Part shown: piece after piece, positions 38,119-50,535 of the stretch
Position numbering within the stretch: the first letter of the stretch is position 1
Layout: the number at the start of each line of letters is the position of its first letter
Origin: Providencia rustigianii DSM 4541
GTDB taxonomy: Bacteria; Pseudomonadota; Gammaproteobacteria; Enterobacterales; Enterobacteriaceae
Reading direction: 5' to 3'
Length of the DNA: 64,000 nucleotides
Assembly: GCF_000156395.1 (NCBI RefSeq)
Contig: NZ_GG703818.1
Coordinates: forward strand, 954,772-1,018,771
The notes under the pieces: model-generated
Seen by the model: the letters and a program-made list of their open reading frames with translations, nothing else
The model's database searches: none
What the model was told of the DNA's origin: nothing
Position numbers and translations under genes: made by a program

Positions 38119-39371
38119 ACTCCTTTCGTATCCACCACCCATTTTTGTGGGATTGCTGAACCTTGGATACCTTTAAACAGGTTATGGTCAACCAGCATTA
38201 AAACCACATCCGCTTCGCTAACGGCTTGTTCAATAGACACTAGTTCGGCGATACCTTTCAGGGATGTTGGTAGTTCATGGATATGAGGCTCAACAGCAAA
38301 TGTTTTACCTGGGTTCCACTCTGCAACCATTTTAGTGATGTGCATTGCAGGGCTTTCACGTAAGTCATCGATATTTGGTTTGAAAGATAAACCGAAACAG
38401 GCGATTTTGATTTCGTTCGCTTTTTTACCTGTTTCAACTAAGCAATCAGCAACCGCAGCTTTGACTTGGTCAACAACCCAAATTGGTTTGCCATCGTTAA
38501 CTAAACGCGCAGTGTGGATTAAGCGAGATTGTTTTGGACTTTGTGCCACGATAAACCATGGGTCAACAGCGATACAGTGGCCACCAACACCGGGTCCCGG
38601 TTGCAGAATATTCACACGTGGGTGACGATTCGCAAGGCTAATCAGTTCCCATACATTGATATCTTGGTCTGCACAAATCAATGACAATTCGTTAGCAAAT
38701 GCGATGTTAACATCACGGAAACTGTTTTCTGTTAACTTACACATTTCTGCGGTTCTAGAGTTAGTGATTACACACTCACCTTCTAGGAAAATATTATACA
38801 GCTCACTAGCACGCAGAGAGGATTTTGGCGTCATTCCACCAACAACACGGTCATTTTTAATCAGCTCAATCATGACTTGACCCGGCAGTACGCGCTCAGG
38901 GCAGTAAGCAACATCGATATCCGCATCTTCACCCACTTGGTGAGGAAACGTTAAGTCTGGACGTGCGGCAGCTAACCACTGTGCCATTTGTTCAGTCGTA
39001 CCCACTGGAGAGGTAGACTCAAGGATCACTAAGTCACCTTTTTTCAGTACTGGCGCAATAGATTCCGCAGCGGCTTTTACATAGACCAAATCAGGCTCAT
39101 GTTCACCTTTGAATGGTGTTGGAACTGCAATCAGAAATGCATCCGCGGGTTGTGGTTTAGTGAAGGCTTTTAAGTGACCTTCTTCAACCGCTTTTTTTAC
39201 CACAACATCCAGCTCAGGTTCCACGATGTGGATTTTACCTTGATTGATAGTATCAACCGCATGTTGGTTAACATCTACGCCGACAACTTGCTTTTTACGA
39301 GATGCGAAGGCTGCCGCTGTTGGTAAACCGATGTAACCAAGGCCAATAACAGAAATAGTTTCAAAACTCAT
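38109..39371 (-). CDS. wecC: UDP-N-acetyl-D-mannosamine dehydrogenase WecC
   Basis: A 420-aa UDP-sugar dehydrogenase oxidising UDP-ManNAc to UDP-ManNAcA with NAD+. The Rossmann motif [16 protein letters not shown] opens the protein. The catalytic Cys lies in [16 protein letters not shown], and the [18 protein letters not shown] helix links the domains. ATG 39371 ([10 protein letters not shown]) has AGGTGA upstream and overlaps the wecB stop as ATGA. Length equals E. coli. Confidence 0.97.
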   Translation of the reverse strand: MSFETISVIGLGYIGLPTAAAFASRKKQVVGVDVNQHAVDTINQGKIHIVEPELDVVVKKAVEEGHLKAFTKPQPADAFLIAVPTPFKGEHEPDLVYVKAAAESIAPVLKKGDLVILESTSPVGTTEQMAQWLAAARPDLTFPHQVGEDADIDVAYCPERVLPGQVMIELIKNDRVVGGMTPKSSLRASELYNIFLEGECVITNSRTAEMCKLTENSFRDVNIAFANELSLICADQDINVWELISLANRHPRVNILQPGPGVGGHCIAVDPWFIVAQSPKQSRLIHTARLVNDGKPIWVVDQVKAAVADCLVETGKKANEIKIACFGLSFKPNIDDLRESPAMHITKMVAEWNPGKTFAVEPHIHELPTSLKGIAELVSIEQAVSEADVVLMLVDHNLFKGIQGSAIPQKWVVDTKGVWR

Positions 39372-40498
39372 AATTTCACCTGATTGCTTTTTAATGCTGC
39401 AAGAATACGCTGACAAGCATGACCATCACCATAAGGGTTATGTGCGCGGCTCATTTCATGATATTCCGCTTCATCTGTCAGTAACCGATTAACTTCATTT
39501 ACAATGGTTTGTGTATCTGTACCAACTAAACGTACTGTTCCTGCATCCACAGCTTCAGGACGTTCAGTGGTATCTCTCATGACTAAAACAGGCTTGCCTA
39601 GTGATGGAGCTTCCTCTTGAATACCGCCAGAATCCGTTAAAATGAGATATGCATGGTTCATCAAATAAACGAATGGCAAATACTCTTGAGGACTAATGAG
39701 AATAATATTATCAATATTATGTAGAATTCTTTGTACTGGCTCACTCACATTTGGATTCAGATGAACAGGGTAAACCACTTGGACATCAGGATGTGTTTGA
39801 GCAATTTCAGCTAACGCATGACAAATACGTTCAAAACCACCACCAAAGCTTTCACGACGATGCCCTGTGACAAGAACCATCTTTTTGTTTGGGTCGATAA
39901 ATGGGTAATTTTCGGCTAATTGCGCCATCATGTCTGATTTACCCATCACTTTTTCTTTGACCCACAACAACGCATCAATGACTGTATTGCCAGTCACAAA
40001 AATATGGCTATCTGGAATGGATTCGTTGAGCAGATTTTGACGAGAATTTTCTGTCGGTGCGAAATGATATTGAGCAAGATGCCCGGCAATCTTACGGTTA
40101 CCTTCTTCTGGCCATGGCGAGTACAGATTTCCCGTGCGTAACCCTGCTTCTACGTGCCCAACAGGAATACGGTGGTAGAACGCCGCAAGACTGGTTGCCA
40201 TCGTTGTGGCGGTATCCCCATGAACGAGGACAACATCGGGCTGAAAATCGGCAAATACCGCTTTTAATCCTTCAAGGATACGGCATGTAATATCAGTTAA
40301 ATCCTGGCCTTGTTTCATAATATTGAGATCATAATCAGGCGTGATCTCAAATAAGTTCAGTACTTGATCTAGCATTTCACGATGCTGAGCGGTAACACAA
40401 ACTTTAGCTTCAAAATCTGCATCACCCGCAAGAGCATGAACCAATGGCGCCATTTTAATGGCTTCTGGCCGTGTGCCGAATACAGTCAATACTTTCAC
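39368..40498 (-). CDS. wecB: UDP-N-acetylglucosamine 2-epimerase WecB
   Basis: A 376-aa non-hydrolysing epimerase making UDP-ManNAc for ECA. Conserved motifs: [50 protein letters not shown], and [14 protein letters not shown] near the UDP site. The start is GTG 40498 ([12 protein letters not shown]) with AGAGAG upstream, which gives the E. coli length; the frame extends 22 codons further without any ATG that fits the family. Confidence 0.97.
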   Translation of the reverse strand: MKVLTVFGTRPEAIKMAPLVHALAGDADFEAKVCVTAQHREMLDQVLNLFEITPDYDLNIMKQGQDLTDITCRILEGLKAVFADFQPDVVLVHGDTATTMATSLAAFYHRIPVGHVEAGLRTGNLYSPWPEEGNRKIAGHLAQYHFAPTENSRQNLLNESIPDSHIFVTGNTVIDALLWVKEKVMGKSDMMAQLAENYPFIDPNKKMVLVTGHRRESFGGGFERICHALAEIAQTHPDVQVVYPVHLNPNVSEPVQRILHNIDNIILISPQEYLPFVYLMNHAYLILTDSGGIQEEAPSLGKPVLVMRDTTERPEAVDAGTVRLVGTDTQTIVNEVNRLLTDEAEYHEMSRAHNPYGDGHACQRILAALKSNQVKL

Positions 40499-40594
40499 AG
40501 TGACTCTCTTATCTTTATCTTCGCAGTTTACTGCTTTTTTTGTTTTATGACTTGACCTAGCCACTAACGCTTAGCGCCAGTGGCTAGTGCTACA

Positions 40595-41653
40595 TCATGA
40601 AGGGCGACGGCGAGACAGTACCACTCCGGCACCTACTAACATCCCTATGGCTCCCCACAGAACAGCAATAAAGGCTCTGCGTGGACTATCACGTTTGATT
40701 GGATCTTCAGGAGTTCGCAGGAAGCGATAAGCCTGAAAATTTTCTTGAAGAACGGGTTCAACATTCAGTGTCGATAACATCGCGACATTCTGATCATAAT
40801 CGGAATCATAATCAGGACCGGTTGCTTTCAGTGTTTCAATCTGTGCTTGTAATAATGGAACACCTAACATAAACATTTTTGAGTCCGGAATTTCATCCAC
40901 TGGCGCGGTCATTTGATTACGTGAAATACCTTGTTTTTCAGCAACTTTTAACGCTTGTTCAAGGACATTTAAACGACGGTCATATGCCGCGGTTGCTACC
41001 ATACCTTCACGCTTAACTAAGGCTTTCATTGATTGAGTCTTCGTTGCCCAAGTCCCTTTCAATTCATCATTCAGATTAGTCGTTGCGCGTTTGTTGGCAA
41101 ACTCAATATATTCACGTAATAGCTGGTTAGCATCAGTTGCTGTTTCAGCCACTAACTTCACGTTATCGGTTGGATTTTTTAACTCATCCGCTGGCGTATA
41201 TTCGATATTGTTAATTAATTCATCAAGTAATGCCGCGTCAGCTTTTGGATCATTTTCCAGACGTTGCTTGTAATACTCTGTTCCTAACCAAAATTGGCGA
41301 CGAGTATCATAAGCACCTAATTGCTTGGTAAACTCTTCATAAGCTTCTTTCGCAATTGTGGGTAACTGGCCTTCTTGTCCCATAACATTAATACGGGAAT
41401 CAAGATTACGCAGGAATTGTTGCTGAGAGTAGTAACTTCCCAGATTATTCACCGTGGGTAAATCTGTGATCGCAGTAGTACTCCACTTAGGCTGCATAAA
41501 ATAAGATGCGCCTAAAGCGATGGCTGCAAAAATGACTGCACATGCCACGATCCAAACTTTACCTTTCCATAATGAGAGGCATAACGCTCGGATATCCAAC
41601 TCCCCTTCAACCGGAGATTGGTGCTGGCTAGGTTGTGTTTCTGAGTTATTCAC
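40595..41653 (-). CDS. wzzE: ECA chain-length regulator WzzE
   Basis: A 352-aa polysaccharide co-polymerase with two transmembrane helices (about 32-51 and 325-345, LWGAIGMLVGAGVVL) and a helical periplasmic domain between them. It sets the modal length of ECA chains with WzyE. The Pro-rich segment before TM2 (RTPEDPIKRDSPRR) is the Wzz signature. It lies between wecA and wecB in the operon. Confidence 0.94.
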   Translation of the reverse strand: MNNSETQPSQHQSPVEGELDIRALCLSLWKGKVWIVACAVIFAAIALGASYFMQPKWSTTAITDLPTVNNLGSYYSQQQFLRNLDSRINVMGQEGQLPTIAKEAYEEFTKQLGAYDTRRQFWLGTEYYKQRLENDPKADAALLDELINNIEYTPADELKNPTDNVKLVAETATDANQLLREYIEFANKRATTNLNDELKGTWATKTQSMKALVKREGMVATAAYDRRLNVLEQALKVAEKQGISRNQMTAPVDEIPDSKMFMLGVPLLQAQIETLKATGPDYDSDYDQNVAMLSTLNVEPVLQENFQAYRFLRTPEDPIKRDSPRRAFIAVLWGAIGMLVGAGVVLSRRRPS

Positions 41654-41681
41654 TGCGCAGAACCTCTATGTTCGTTTGTCG

Positions 41682-42767
41682 TTACCGGACCGCACTCTTG
41701 CGCACACGACGTCTAATTCGTTTGATAAAACGGGCGACTTTCCATGCACGTTTGATGCAATAGCCATACATCATAAATACAAGCAAAAACAATGCCAACA
41801 TTACCCACTCAGGGACAAATGTTAAGCGTTCGCCAATGATACCAATGCTCGCAAGTACTGCTGCGGCCAATGTGATGATTACAAATGCCCCTTTTGGGGA
41901 AAAGCCTGAACGCATAATCAGGTGATGAATATGCTGACGATCCGGTGAAAATGGACTCATTCCTTTACGAATACGGCGATACATAATTGCCACCATATCC
42001 ATTAATGGAATCGCAATAATCCATAATGCAGTCACAGGGTTAATGGGATGCACTTTTTCTTGCGTTGATGCTACGAGAATCCAAATAATCGTAAAACCAA
42101 TCAGTGTGCTTCCCGCATCTCCCATAAATACTTTAAAGCGACGACCTAACACGCCTAAGTTAAGGAGAATATAAGGTAGGATAGCCGCTATAAAGGCAAA
42201 ACACCAAAATGCGAGAGCATAGTTGCCATTTTGATAAAGTAGAAATCCAAGGGCACCAAATGAAACTGAGGATAAACCACCTAACAGGCCATCAATACCA
42301 TCGACCATGTTAAATGCATTAATCGCAGCCCATACCGCAAATAGCGTCACAATATAGCCAAATGGTCCAAGCACCAGCTCCCATGGTCCAAATGCATGAC
42401 CCAGTGATTTCAGCGAAAGTCCCGCTGCGGTCATCATCACAACCGCGACAATAGCTTGAACTCCAGCCCTTAATTTTACGCTGATATCAAATCTATCATC
42501 GAGGGCACCCACGAAGACTAATAAGCCTGCACAAGCGATATATAACCATTTATGTGGAATGTATTCCTCTGTGATCGCAAATGCGAAACAGACTCCAAAG
42601 AAAACAGAGATTCCTCCAACTAGAGGAACCAATCCTACGTGTTTTTTCCTAAAGTTAGGTTTATCGACTAAACCAACTTTTGTCGCAACAATCCGCGCGA
42701 CAAAAATAAAGGCTAAAGTAAATAAAAAAACGTAGAAGAGATTACTGGCAAAGTGTGTACTGTCCAC
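41682..42767 (-). CDS. wecA: UDP-GlcNAc:undecaprenyl-phosphate GlcNAc-1-phosphate transferase WecA
   Basis: WecA makes GlcNAc-PP-undecaprenol, the first lipid of ECA and of many O antigens. The 361-aa protein has about 11 transmembrane helices. Catalytic regions: GALDDRFDI, NMVDGIDGL (Mg-binding Asp residues), VFMGDAGSTLIGF and the cytosolic loop PFSPDRQHIHHL. First gene of the ECA cluster; its promoter should lie in the 42768-43343 gap. Slightly shorter than E. coli (367 aa). Confidence 0.96.
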   Translation of the reverse strand: MDSTHFASNLFYVFLFTLAFIFVARIVATKVGLVDKPNFRKKHVGLVPLVGGISVFFGVCFAFAITEEYIPHKWLYIACAGLLVFVGALDDRFDISVKLRAGVQAIVAVVMMTAAGLSLKSLGHAFGPWELVLGPFGYIVTLFAVWAAINAFNMVDGIDGLLGGLSSVSFGALGFLLYQNGNYALAFWCFAFIAAILPYILLNLGVLGRRFKVFMGDAGSTLIGFTIIWILVASTQEKVHPINPVTALWIIAIPLMDMVAIMYRRIRKGMSPFSPDRQHIHHLIMRSGFSPKGAFVIITLAAAVLASIGIIGERLTFVPEWVMLALFLLVFMMYGYCIKRAWKVARFIKRIRRRVRKSAVR

Positions 42768-43343
42768 TGTTCAACTCTCTTATTATTTCTATCTGACTTT
42801 TAAAAACTACAATTCTTGGTTGTGATGAAAAACCTAAAGTACCGCATTATCATCTGTGCAGAAATTCACACGTTCAAACGAGTCTTCACTGTTGATGGTA
42901 CCCATAAAATATGCTGATAAATAAAGTACGGTATATATAGCTTCATTTAGTTGATCCTATCCGCCCAATACTATCCTTTAATCTTGCAAGATGCATGCCA
43001 TAAAAGACAATCTTCGACCGATTGATTTTTCGATTTCTTACCCACTTAAGTTGAAAAATATCTCGCATAAAATCATAGAGGTAAAAAAATATCAAAATTC
43101 GATATGGATGTACTTAAATATTAAAAAATAATATCAATACGTTACATTAAAGTATAACAGGAAGAGCATCAGCAATTGATAGTCTTTAAGTATAAAAAAG
43201 AATGTAGAAAATACCACCTTCAGATTAATAATCTAGCGTTCATTTATTATTTTTTTTTACTTAAAAAATAGAGTAATTAATACTCCATTTTCTCTGAAGC
43301 GGAGATTATTATTTCACTTATACCGTGTGGAATTAGATAAAAA
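42768..43343. other. Gap between rho and wecA holding the wec promoter region
   Basis: About 575 bp, AT-rich, no gene supported. Promoter(s) for the wec cluster should be here. A small palindrome GAGTAATTAATACTC lies near 43270-43284. No JUMPstart/ops element was found. Confidence 0.5.
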
Positions 43344-43371
43344 AATAGGCGCCCTAATAAGAGCGCCTATT
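43344..43371 (-). terminator. Terminator downstream of rho
   Basis: AATAGGCGC / GCGCCTATT 9-bp stem with a 10-nt loop, followed on the minus strand by TTTTTTT, about 25 bp after the rho stop. Confidence 0.88.
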
Positions 43372-43394
43372 CGATGTACAGATAATCCTAACGA

Positions 43395-44654
43395 TTAAGC
43401 TCTTTTCATGAAATCAAAGAATTCTTCGTTGGTTTTTGTCATGGCCAGTTTACTGATGAGGAATTCCATTGCATCGATCTCACCCATTGGGTGAATAATC
43501 TTACGTAGGATCCACATTTTCTGTAGCTCATCTTGGGATGTCAGTAATTCTTCTTTACGTGTACCAGAACGATTGTAATCAATCGCAGGGAAGACACGTT
43601 TTTCAGCAATTTTACGGGACAGGTGTAATTCCATGTTACCTGTTCCTTTAAATTCTTCGTAAATCACTTCATCCATTTTCGAACCAGTATCAACTAATGC
43701 AGTTGCAATGATAGTCAGGCTTCCACCTTCCTCAACATTACGTGCCGCACCGAAGAAACGTTTTGGACGATGTAATGCGTTCGCATCAACACCACCAGTC
43801 AAAACTTTACCGGAAGAAGGAACGACTGTGTTATATGCACGAGCAAGACGAGTGATAGAGTCGAGCAAAATAATAACGTCTTTTTTATGTTCAACAAGAC
43901 GCTTGGCTTTCTCAATAACCATCTCAGCTACTTGAACGTGACGTGCAGCTGGCTCATCAAATGTCGAAGCAATAACTTCACCTTTAACTAAGCGCTGCAT
44001 CTCGGTCACTTCTTCTGGACGTTCGTCAATCAGTAGGACCATCAATACGCAGTCTGGGTAGTTATGTGCAATGTTAGCCGCAATATTTTGCAGCAACATT
44101 GTTTTACCCGCTTTAGGTGGCGCGACAATCAGTCCACGCTGCCCACGACCAATCGGTGCCGCTAAATCCAAAACTCGTGCAGTCAAATCTTCAGTCGAGC
44201 CGTTACCGCGCTCCATGCGAAGACGATTATTTGCATGTAATGGCGTTAAGTTTTCAAAAAGGATTTTGTTACGGGCGTTTTCAGGTTTATCAAAGTTAAC
44301 TTCATTAACTTTTAACAGGGCAAAATAACGTTCACCTTCTTTAGGAGGACGAATTTTTCCTGAAATAGTGTCGCCAGTGCGTAGGTTAAAACGGCGAATT
44401 TGGCTAGGAGATACGTAAATGTCATCCGGACCTGCGAGGTAGGAACTGTCACCTGAACGGAGGAAACCAAATCCATCCTGTAAGATTTCTAGTACGCCAT
44501 CGCCGAAAATATCTTCCCCACTTTTAGCATGCTGCTTCAAAATGGAAAAAATAATATCCTGCTTTCTCATACGGGCTAAATTCTCTAGCCCCATGTTTTC
44601 GCCTAACGTAATCAGTTCTGATACTGGCGTATTTTTTAATTCGGTAAGATTCAT
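43395..44654 (-). CDS. rho: Transcription termination factor Rho
   Basis: Rho is a hexameric RNA-dependent ATPase that ends transcription. The 419-aa protein (E. coli 419) starts [14 protein letters not shown]. The primary RNA-binding cold-shock motif is GFGFLR (61-66). Walker A is PPKAGKT (179-185), Walker [11 protein letters not shown], and the Q-loop RKIHPMG-like [12 protein letters not shown] is present. The frame is open 46 codons further upstream, but the conserved start is at 44654. Rho normally attenuates its own leader. Confidence 0.98.
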   Translation of the reverse strand: MNLTELKNTPVSELITLGENMGLENLARMRKQDIIFSILKQHAKSGEDIFGDGVLEILQDGFGFLRSGDSSYLAGPDDIYVSPSQIRRFNLRTGDTISGKIRPPKEGERYFALLKVNEVNFDKPENARNKILFENLTPLHANNRLRMERGNGSTEDLTARVLDLAAPIGRGQRGLIVAPPKAGKTMLLQNIAANIAHNYPDCVLMVLLIDERPEEVTEMQRLVKGEVIASTFDEPAARHVQVAEMVIEKAKRLVEHKKDVIILLDSITRLARAYNTVVPSSGKVLTGGVDANALHRPKRFFGAARNVEEGGSLTIIATALVDTGSKMDEVIYEEFKGTGNMELHLSRKIAEKRVFPAIDYNRSGTRKEELLTSQDELQKMWILRKIIHPMGEIDAMEFLISKLAMTKTNEEFFDFMKRA

Positions 44655-45223
44655 AATGGTGGGTTCTTTAACTCGGGGTAATTCTCGAACTATGAACGTA
44701 AATTGGAGGCAACTTATATAGTAACAATAATGACCTATTAAGTGCCAGTTTAACTTTATAGTGCCCTGTTGGAAGCTATCAACTAACAACAATGCATAAA
44801 AATTTGTGCTCGCTACAACTAATATTGCAATGAATAAGGTTGTGACTAACAGGTGCGTTTTTAATCATCAAGATGACATTTCGCATATTATTAGAAACGT
44901 AATCAATATTAGCAATAGTTTTTTGTACATTTAGGACAACATCTTATCCTAGTACCACCCATTTTATTCACTCAGAGCTTAACATCACAGTTATGCAACG
45001 ATGGATTCATCAACTTTAAATTAATAATAAGCAACGTTAACATTGTTACTAAACAGAACTGTAAGCTAGACGTATCAGAAAAGAGCAAAGGAAAACAAGG
45101 TAATTCTTATGGGCGCTATACGAGGAATGCTGTTAACTTATCATGCTTAAATGGGGACGTCTAGCGGCTCTCTACATAAAATAAATACACCGCTAAACGT
45201 TTTCGCTTATATAAAGCTATAAC
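44655..45223. other. rho leader and trxA-rho intergenic region
   Basis: About 570 bp between trxA and rho. It should carry the rho promoter and a long leader subject to Rho autoregulation. No leader peptide resembling E. coli rhoL was recognised; a 12-codon frame at 44972-45010 has no ribosome site. A weak 7-bp inverted repeat at 45163-45196 (TAGCGG / CCGCTA) follows trxA. Confidence 0.5.
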
Positions 45224-45550
45224 TTACAGATTTTCGTCTAAAAATTCTTTCAGTTGAGTTTTAGATAATGCGCCAACTTTAGTTGCAGCAACACTGCCAT
45301 TTTTGAATAATAGAAGTGTTGGGATACCGCGAATACCAAATTTTGGAGCCGTTGCTGGGTTATCATCAATATTCAGTTTTGCGATGGTCACTTTGCCTGT
45401 ATATTCTTCAGCAACTTCATCAAGAATAGGCGCGATCATTTTACAAGGACCACACCATGCAGCCCAGAAATCGACAAGAACAGGTGAATTTGCATTTAGA
45501 ACGTCAGATGCAAAACTTGCATCTGTAATATGTTTAATTTTGTCGCTCAT
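45224..45550 (-). CDS. trxA: Thioredoxin 1
   Basis: A 108-aa cytosolic thioredoxin. The redox-active motif is WCGPC (32-36), with the cis-Pro in GIPTLLLF. The start at 45550 ([10 protein letters not shown]) is the family start; the frame opens 14 codons earlier without homology. It reduces protein disulfides with TrxB and donates electrons to ribonucleotide reductase. Divergent from rhlB, upstream of rho, as in E. coli. Confidence 0.98.
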   Translation of the reverse strand: MSDKIKHITDASFASDVLNANSPVLVDFWAAWCGPCKMIAPILDEVAEEYTGKVTIAKLNIDDNPATAPKFGIRGIPTLLLFKNGSVAATKVGALSKTQLKEFLDENL

Positions 45551-45667
45551 GTTGTACTCCAAAGGATCATTTTTACCGACATAGTGTAGCATTAATTGGC
45601 ATCAGTATGCTTTATTTCAAAAGATACACTTTCGTAAACCAACCGTTAACTGATATTCTAACATACT

Positions 45668-46954
45668 ATGAGTAAAGCACACTTGACAGAACAGAAGTTT
45701 TCCGACTTCGCATTGCACCCAAAAGTCATTGAAGCACTTAATAAAAAAGGCTTCAACTTTTGCACGCCTATCCAGGCGGCTACCCTGCCTTTCACTGTCG
45801 AAGGCAAAGATGTTGCGGGGCAAGCGCAAACAGGTACAGGTAAAACGTTAGCATTCCTAACGTCTACATTTCATTTTCTTTTAACTCACCCTGCTATGGA
45901 TGGGAAAAAAACCAATCAGCCTCGTGCGCTGATTATGGCTCCCACTCGCGAACTAGCAGTGCAAATTTACTCAGATTCTAAAGAGCTGGCAGAGTACACT
46001 GGTTTGAAAATGGGTCTAGCCTATGGTGGTGATGGCTATGACGAGCAGCTCAAAGTCTTGCAAAACGGTGTTGATATCCTCGTCGGTACAACAGGTCGTT
46101 TAATTGACTATGCAAAACAAGGTCACGTTGATTTAACCGCTATCCAAGTCGTCGTATTAGATGAAGCTGACCGTATGTATGACCTCGGTTTTATCAAAGA
46201 CATCCGCTGGATCTTCCGTCGTATGCCTTCCGCAGCCGATAGACTCAACTTACTGTTCTCTGCAACATTATCTTACCGCGTAAGAGAATTAGCTTTCGAG
46301 CAAATGAATAACCCGGAATATATTGAAGTTGAGCCACTGCAAAAAACCGGTCACCGTATTAAGGAAGAGTTATTTTACCCTTCTAACGAAGAAAAAATGC
46401 GTTTACTGCAAACGTTACTCGAAGAAGAGTGGCCTGAACGCTGTATTATTTTCGCCAATACCAAACATCGCTGTGACGATATCTGGGCTCACTTAGCCGC
46501 GGATGGACACCGTGTTGGTTTATTGACTGGTGATGTAGCACAGAAAAAGCGCTTACGTATTTTAGAACAGTTTACCCAAGGCCATATTGATATCTTAGTG
46601 GCGACTGACGTGGCTGCCCGTGGATTACATATTCCATCTGTAACTCATGTCTTTAACTATGATTTACCCGATGACTGCGAAGACTATGTACACCGTATTG
46701 GGCGTACCGGTCGTGCCGGTGAGAGTGGAAACTCCATTAGCCTCGCGTGTGAAGAATACTCATTAAATTTGCCTGCAATTGAAGAATATATTCAGCATTC
46801 AATTCCAGTTAGCAAATATAACAGTGAAGCACTCTTGAGTGAGCTCCCAGCACCAAAACGTCGTCACCGTCCGCGCCCAACAGGTCCTCGTCGCAATTCC
46901 AATGCACCACGTCGACATAATGGCCCACGCCACAACCATAAACGCGCAGACTGA
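45668..46954 (+). CDS. rhlB: ATP-dependent RNA helicase RhlB
   Basis: A DEAD-box helicase of the RNA degradosome, stimulated by RNase E. The 428-aa protein has a Q motif ([11 protein letters not shown]), AQTGTGKT (53-60), PTRELA, DEAD (165-168), SAT, and [10 protein letters not shown]. The basic C-terminal tail [12 protein letters not shown] onward is a typical RNA-binding extension. gppA follows 11 bp later, a likely operon. Confidence 0.97.
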   Translation: MSKAHLTEQKFSDFALHPKVIEALNKKGFNFCTPIQAATLPFTVEGKDVAGQAQTGTGKTLAFLTSTFHFLLTHPAMDGKKTNQPRALIMAPTRELAVQIYSDSKELAEYTGLKMGLAYGGDGYDEQLKVLQNGVDILVGTTGRLIDYAKQGHVDLTAIQVVVLDEADRMYDLGFIKDIRWIFRRMPSAADRLNLLFSATLSYRVRELAFEQMNNPEYIEVEPLQKTGHRIKEELFYPSNEEKMRLLQTLLEEEWPERCIIFANTKHRCDDIWAHLAADGHRVGLLTGDVAQKKRLRILEQFTQGHIDILVATDVAARGLHIPSVTHVFNYDLPDDCEDYVHRIGRTGRAGESGNSISLACEEYSLNLPAIEEYIQHSIPVSKYNSEALLSELPAPKRRHRPRPTGPRRNSNAPRRHNGPRHNHKRAD

Positions 46955-46965
46955 GTAAATAACTT

Positions 46966-48468
46966 ATGCTGAAATCTTCTTCTCTGTATGCGGCTATCGA
47001 CCTAGGTTCTAACAGCTTTCATATGCTGGTTGTACGTGAAACCGCAGGAAGCATTCAGATCATTTCTCGAGTCAAACGCAAAGTCCGACTTGCGGCAGGG
47101 TTAGATAAAGATAATATCTTATCCGAACAAGCGATGGAGCGAGGCTGGCAGTGTCTGCGCCTTTTTTCGGAACATCTGCAAGATATTCCGAACTCGCAAA
47201 TTCGTGTTGTGGCAACCGCAACACTGCGTTTAGCCAAAAATGCTGATATTTTTATCGAGAAAGCCAGTGAGATCCTAGGAAATCCAGTCAAAGTTATCCA
47301 AGGAGAAGAAGAGGCCCGCCTGATTTATCAAGGTGTTGCTCACACTACCGGGGGCCCAGAACAGCGTTTAGTTGTCGATATTGGCGGAGGTAGTACCGAG
47401 TTAGTCACCGGAACCGGTGCCCAAGCTCAGCAGTTATATAGTCTTGAAATGGGGTGTGTCACTTGGCTCGAACGTTATTTCAGTGACAGAACCTTAACTG
47501 AAGAAAATTTTGCCCAAGCCGAAGCCGCAGCACAACAGGTTATCACCCCCATCGCGGATACACTCAAAGCCCATGGTTGGAAAATTTGTGTCGGCGCATC
47601 AGGAACTGTGCAAGCTATTCAGGAAATTATGATTGCCCAAGGGATGGATGAGCTAATCACCCTTGGAAAATTACAGCAACTGAAACATAAAGCTATTCAA
47701 TGCCATAAATTGGAAGAGTTGGAAATTGATGGGCTAACTTTTGAGCGCGCTCTCGTATTCCCAAGCGGTTTATCCATTTTAATCGCCATCTTCAAAGCGT
47801 TAAATATTGAAAATATGACGCTAGCAGGTGGGGCTCTGCGTGAAGGTTTAGTTTACGGGATGCTGGAACTGCCTATCGAGCAAGATATTCGAGCTAGAAC
47901 TTTGCGTAATATCCAACGCCGATTCCTTGTTGATATCGAACAAGCTAGCCGCGTTCGCCAGCTCGCTGAATATTTTTATCTGCAAGTTGCTAAAGAGTGG
48001 GAACTCGATAACCGTTGTCGAGACCTTCTATCAAGTGCATGTGCTTTACATGAAATCGGGCTAAGTGTTGATTTCAGAAAAGCGCCCGAGCATGCAAGCT
48101 ACTTAATTACCCATCTAGATTTACCTGGATATACACCAGCACAAAAACGCTTACTTGCTGCCCTTCTTAAAAATCAACAAGGCCAAATTGATTTAGCGTC
48201 TTTAAGCCAACAAAATGCATTACCAATGCAACAAACTTACTATTTATGTCGCTTGCTACGCTTGGCGATCATCTTCGCTAGCCGCCGACGCGATGATACT
48301 TTGCCTGCATTAAGGCTGAATGCGAATACGCAAAATTTAACCATTATGCTGCCATATCGCTGGTTAGAAGAGCACCCTCTACGTGCGGAAAATTTACAGC
48401 AAGAAATTCAATGGCAAAGTTACGTGAATTGGTCATTAGCATTAGAAGAACGTAATAGTTCCAACTAA
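46966..48468 (+). CDS. gppA: Guanosine pentaphosphate phosphatase GppA
   Basis: A 500-aa Ppx/GppA phosphatase converting pppGpp to ppGpp; also acts as an exopolyphosphatase. ASKHA-type motifs: [16 protein letters not shown] (about 9-24) and [15 protein letters not shown] (about 137-151). The C-terminal HD-like helical domain carries [12 protein letters not shown]. Follows rhlB as in E. coli. Confidence 0.96.
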   Translation: MLKSSSLYAAIDLGSNSFHMLVVRETAGSIQIISRVKRKVRLAAGLDKDNILSEQAMERGWQCLRLFSEHLQDIPNSQIRVVATATLRLAKNADIFIEKASEILGNPVKVIQGEEEARLIYQGVAHTTGGPEQRLVVDIGGGSTELVTGTGAQAQQLYSLEMGCVTWLERYFSDRTLTEENFAQAEAAAQQVITPIADTLKAHGWKICVGASGTVQAIQEIMIAQGMDELITLGKLQQLKHKAIQCHKLEELEIDGLTFERALVFPSGLSILIAIFKALNIENMTLAGGALREGLVYGMLELPIEQDIRARTLRNIQRRFLVDIEQASRVRQLAEYFYLQVAKEWELDNRCRDLLSSACALHEIGLSVDFRKAPEHASYLITHLDLPGYTPAQKRLLAALLKNQQGQIDLASLSQQNALPMQQTYYLCRLLRLAIIFASRRRDDTLPALRLNANTQNLTIMLPYRWLEEHPLRAENLQQEIQWQSYVNWSLALEERNSSN

Positions 48469-48476
48469 CTATTCTG

Positions 48477-48500
48477 AGTTCCCACTGTATCGTGGGAACT
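48477..48500. terminator. Shared hairpin between convergent gppA and rep
   Basis: AGTTCCCAC / GTGGGAACT 9-bp perfect stem with a 6-nt loop, 8 bp from each stop codon. Poor T tracts. Confidence 0.65.
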
Positions 48501-48507
48501 TATCTCA

Positions 48508-50535
48508 TTACTTTTCAGTTTTTTTATTTAATCCTAATCGAGCCTTAATATCTGCTAGCGCAAATTGCCCTTTCTGCATACGTTCTTCCGCACTCACCAC
48601 TTTTCGCTGCTGTTCCCACTCGATATCATCTTGAGGTAATTCAAGTAAAAAGCGGCTAAGTTCAGGGCGAATTAACTCCCCATACTGGCGACGCTCTCGG
48701 CTATGACTGAAGAATAATTCTCGTTGGGCTCGCGTGATCCCAACGTAAGCTAATCGACGTTCCTCATCAATATTATTTTCATCGATACTGCTTTGATGTG
48801 GTAATAACCCCTCTTCCATTCCCACAAGAAAAACATAAGGAAACTCAAGACCTTTTGAGGCATGCAGTGTCATTAATTGTACTTGGTCAGAATCTTCATC
48901 ATCTTCACCACGCTCCATCATATCGCGCAAAGTAAAACGGGTAACAACCTGATTCAGCGTCATCGGCTCATTTAACTCATCGCCCTCAATCATTTCACTC
49001 ATCCAAGTAAATAATTGGTTGACGTTTTTCATGCGCATTTCTGCTGCTTTGGTGCTTGGTGAGGTTTCATATAACCAACTTTCGTAATCCATTTCCCTCA
49101 ATAAATCTCGTACAGCTATCAGAGGCTCTCGCTCTGAAACTCTCACAATATCGTCCATCCAACGAGTGAAACGCTGCAAGGCTTCTAACCCTTTCCCTGT
49201 TAACGTTTGTTCTAATCCCAAGTCAAAACTTGCTTGATATAAACTCTTTCCTCGTTGGTTAGCCCATTCACCTAATTTTTGAATAGTTTTAGGCCCAATT
49301 TCACGACGCGGCGTATTCACGATACGCAAAAATGCACTGTCATCTTCAGGGTTAGTAAGTACTCGCAAATACGCCAATAAATCTTTAATTTCAGGGCGGG
49401 AAAAAAATGAGGTTCCCCCTGAAATGCGGTAAGGAATCCGGTTTTGCATCAACATTTTTTCAAAAATACGCGATTGATGATTACCTCGATATAAAATAGC
49501 GTAATCTTTATACTGCGTTTTATTAATAAAGTGATGTGCTATCAATTCACCAATCACACGTTCAGCTTCATGGTCTTCATTATTTGCCGTAAGTACTTTT
49601 AGTGGTGCCCCATAACCCAATTCTGAAAACAGCTTTTTCTCGAAAACATGGGGGTTATTGGCAATCAAAATATTGGCAGCTTTCAAGATACGTTCCGATG
49701 AACGATAGTTTTGTTCTAGCTTAATCACATTCAATTTTGGAAAGTCTTGGTTAAGCAGAATTAAATTTTGTGGTCTAGCCCCACGCCATGAATAAATGGA
49801 TTGGTCATCGTCACCCACCACCGTAAAGCGCGCTCGATTCCCAACCAGCAATTTAACCAATTGATACTGGCTTGTATTGGTATCTTGATATTCATCCACC
49901 AGCAAATAACGGATTTTTTGTTGCCACCGCTCACGTACTTCTTCATTTTGAGATAAAAGCAGCGTTGGCTTACTAATCAAATCGTCAAAATCCAGTACGT
50001 TGCAGCTTTTTAAGTGTAATTCATAGCGACGATAGCATTCGGCAAAATGGTGTTCTTTTTCAGTTCTAGCTTGTCCAATGACTTGCTGTGGGGAGATCAG
50101 ATCATTTTTCCAATTTGAGATCGTCGAGATCAGCTGCTTAAGAAGATCTTTATCTTCCTCAAGAAGATCAAATGTCAGTTCTTTCAATAATGCGATTTGG
50201 TCTTGATCATCAAACAGAGAGAAGTTGGACTTAATACCCAACGCTTTATACTCGCGTTTGATAATTTCCAAACCCAAAGTATGAAACGTGGAAATAATTA
50301 ATCCTCGCGCCTCTTTTTTACCTAATGTTTGCCCAACACGCTCTTTCATTTCGCGTGCAGCTTTATTGGTAAATGTTACCGCCGCAATTTGTCGTGGTTG
50401 ATAACCACAGTGGCGGATCAGGTGGGCTATTTTATTGGTAATAACCCGTGTTTTACCTGAACCGGCCCCCGCCAATACAAGGCACGGGCCATCCACATAT
50501 TCAACAGCTTGCTGCTGGCTCGGATTTAATCGCAT
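48508..50535 (-). CDS. rep: ATP-dependent DNA helicase Rep
   Basis: Rep is a 3'-5' superfamily 1A helicase that helps forks pass protein blocks and restarts replication. The 675-aa protein shows GAGSGKT (23-29), [33 protein letters not shown] and YVGITRAQ. It lacks the Tudor-like UvrD extension and ends [16 protein letters not shown] [15 protein letters not shown]. In E. coli ppiC lies between rep and ilvC; here only a gap with a repeat element is present. Confidence 0.97.
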   Translation of the reverse strand: MRLNPSQQQAVEYVDGPCLVLAGAGSGKTRVITNKIAHLIRHCGYQPRQIAAVTFTNKAAREMKERVGQTLGKKEARGLIISTFHTLGLEIIKREYKALGIKSNFSLFDDQDQIALLKELTFDLLEEDKDLLKQLISTISNWKNDLISPQQVIGQARTEKEHHFAECYRRYELHLKSCNVLDFDDLISKPTLLLSQNEEVRERWQQKIRYLLVDEYQDTNTSQYQLVKLLVGNRARFTVVGDDDQSIYSWRGARPQNLILLNQDFPKLNVIKLEQNYRSSERILKAANILIANNPHVFEKKLFSELGYGAPLKVLTANNEDHEAERVIGELIAHHFINKTQYKDYAILYRGNHQSRIFEKMLMQNRIPYRISGGTSFFSRPEIKDLLAYLRVLTNPEDDSAFLRIVNTPRREIGPKTIQKLGEWANQRGKSLYQASFDLGLEQTLTGKGLEALQRFTRWMDDIVRVSEREPLIAVRDLLREMDYESWLYETSPSTKAAEMRMKNVNQLFTWMSEMIEGDELNEPMTLNQVVTRFTLRDMMERGEDDEDSDQVQLMTLHASKGLEFPYVFLVGMEEGLLPHQSSIDENNIDEERRLAYVGITRAQRELFFSHSRERRQYGELIRPELSRFLLELPQDDIEWEQQRKVVSAEERMQKGQFALADIKARLGLNKKTEK

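Noticed and set aside
44972..45010. Possible rho leader peptide (12 codons)
   Set aside because: No ribosome site and no similarity to rhoL.
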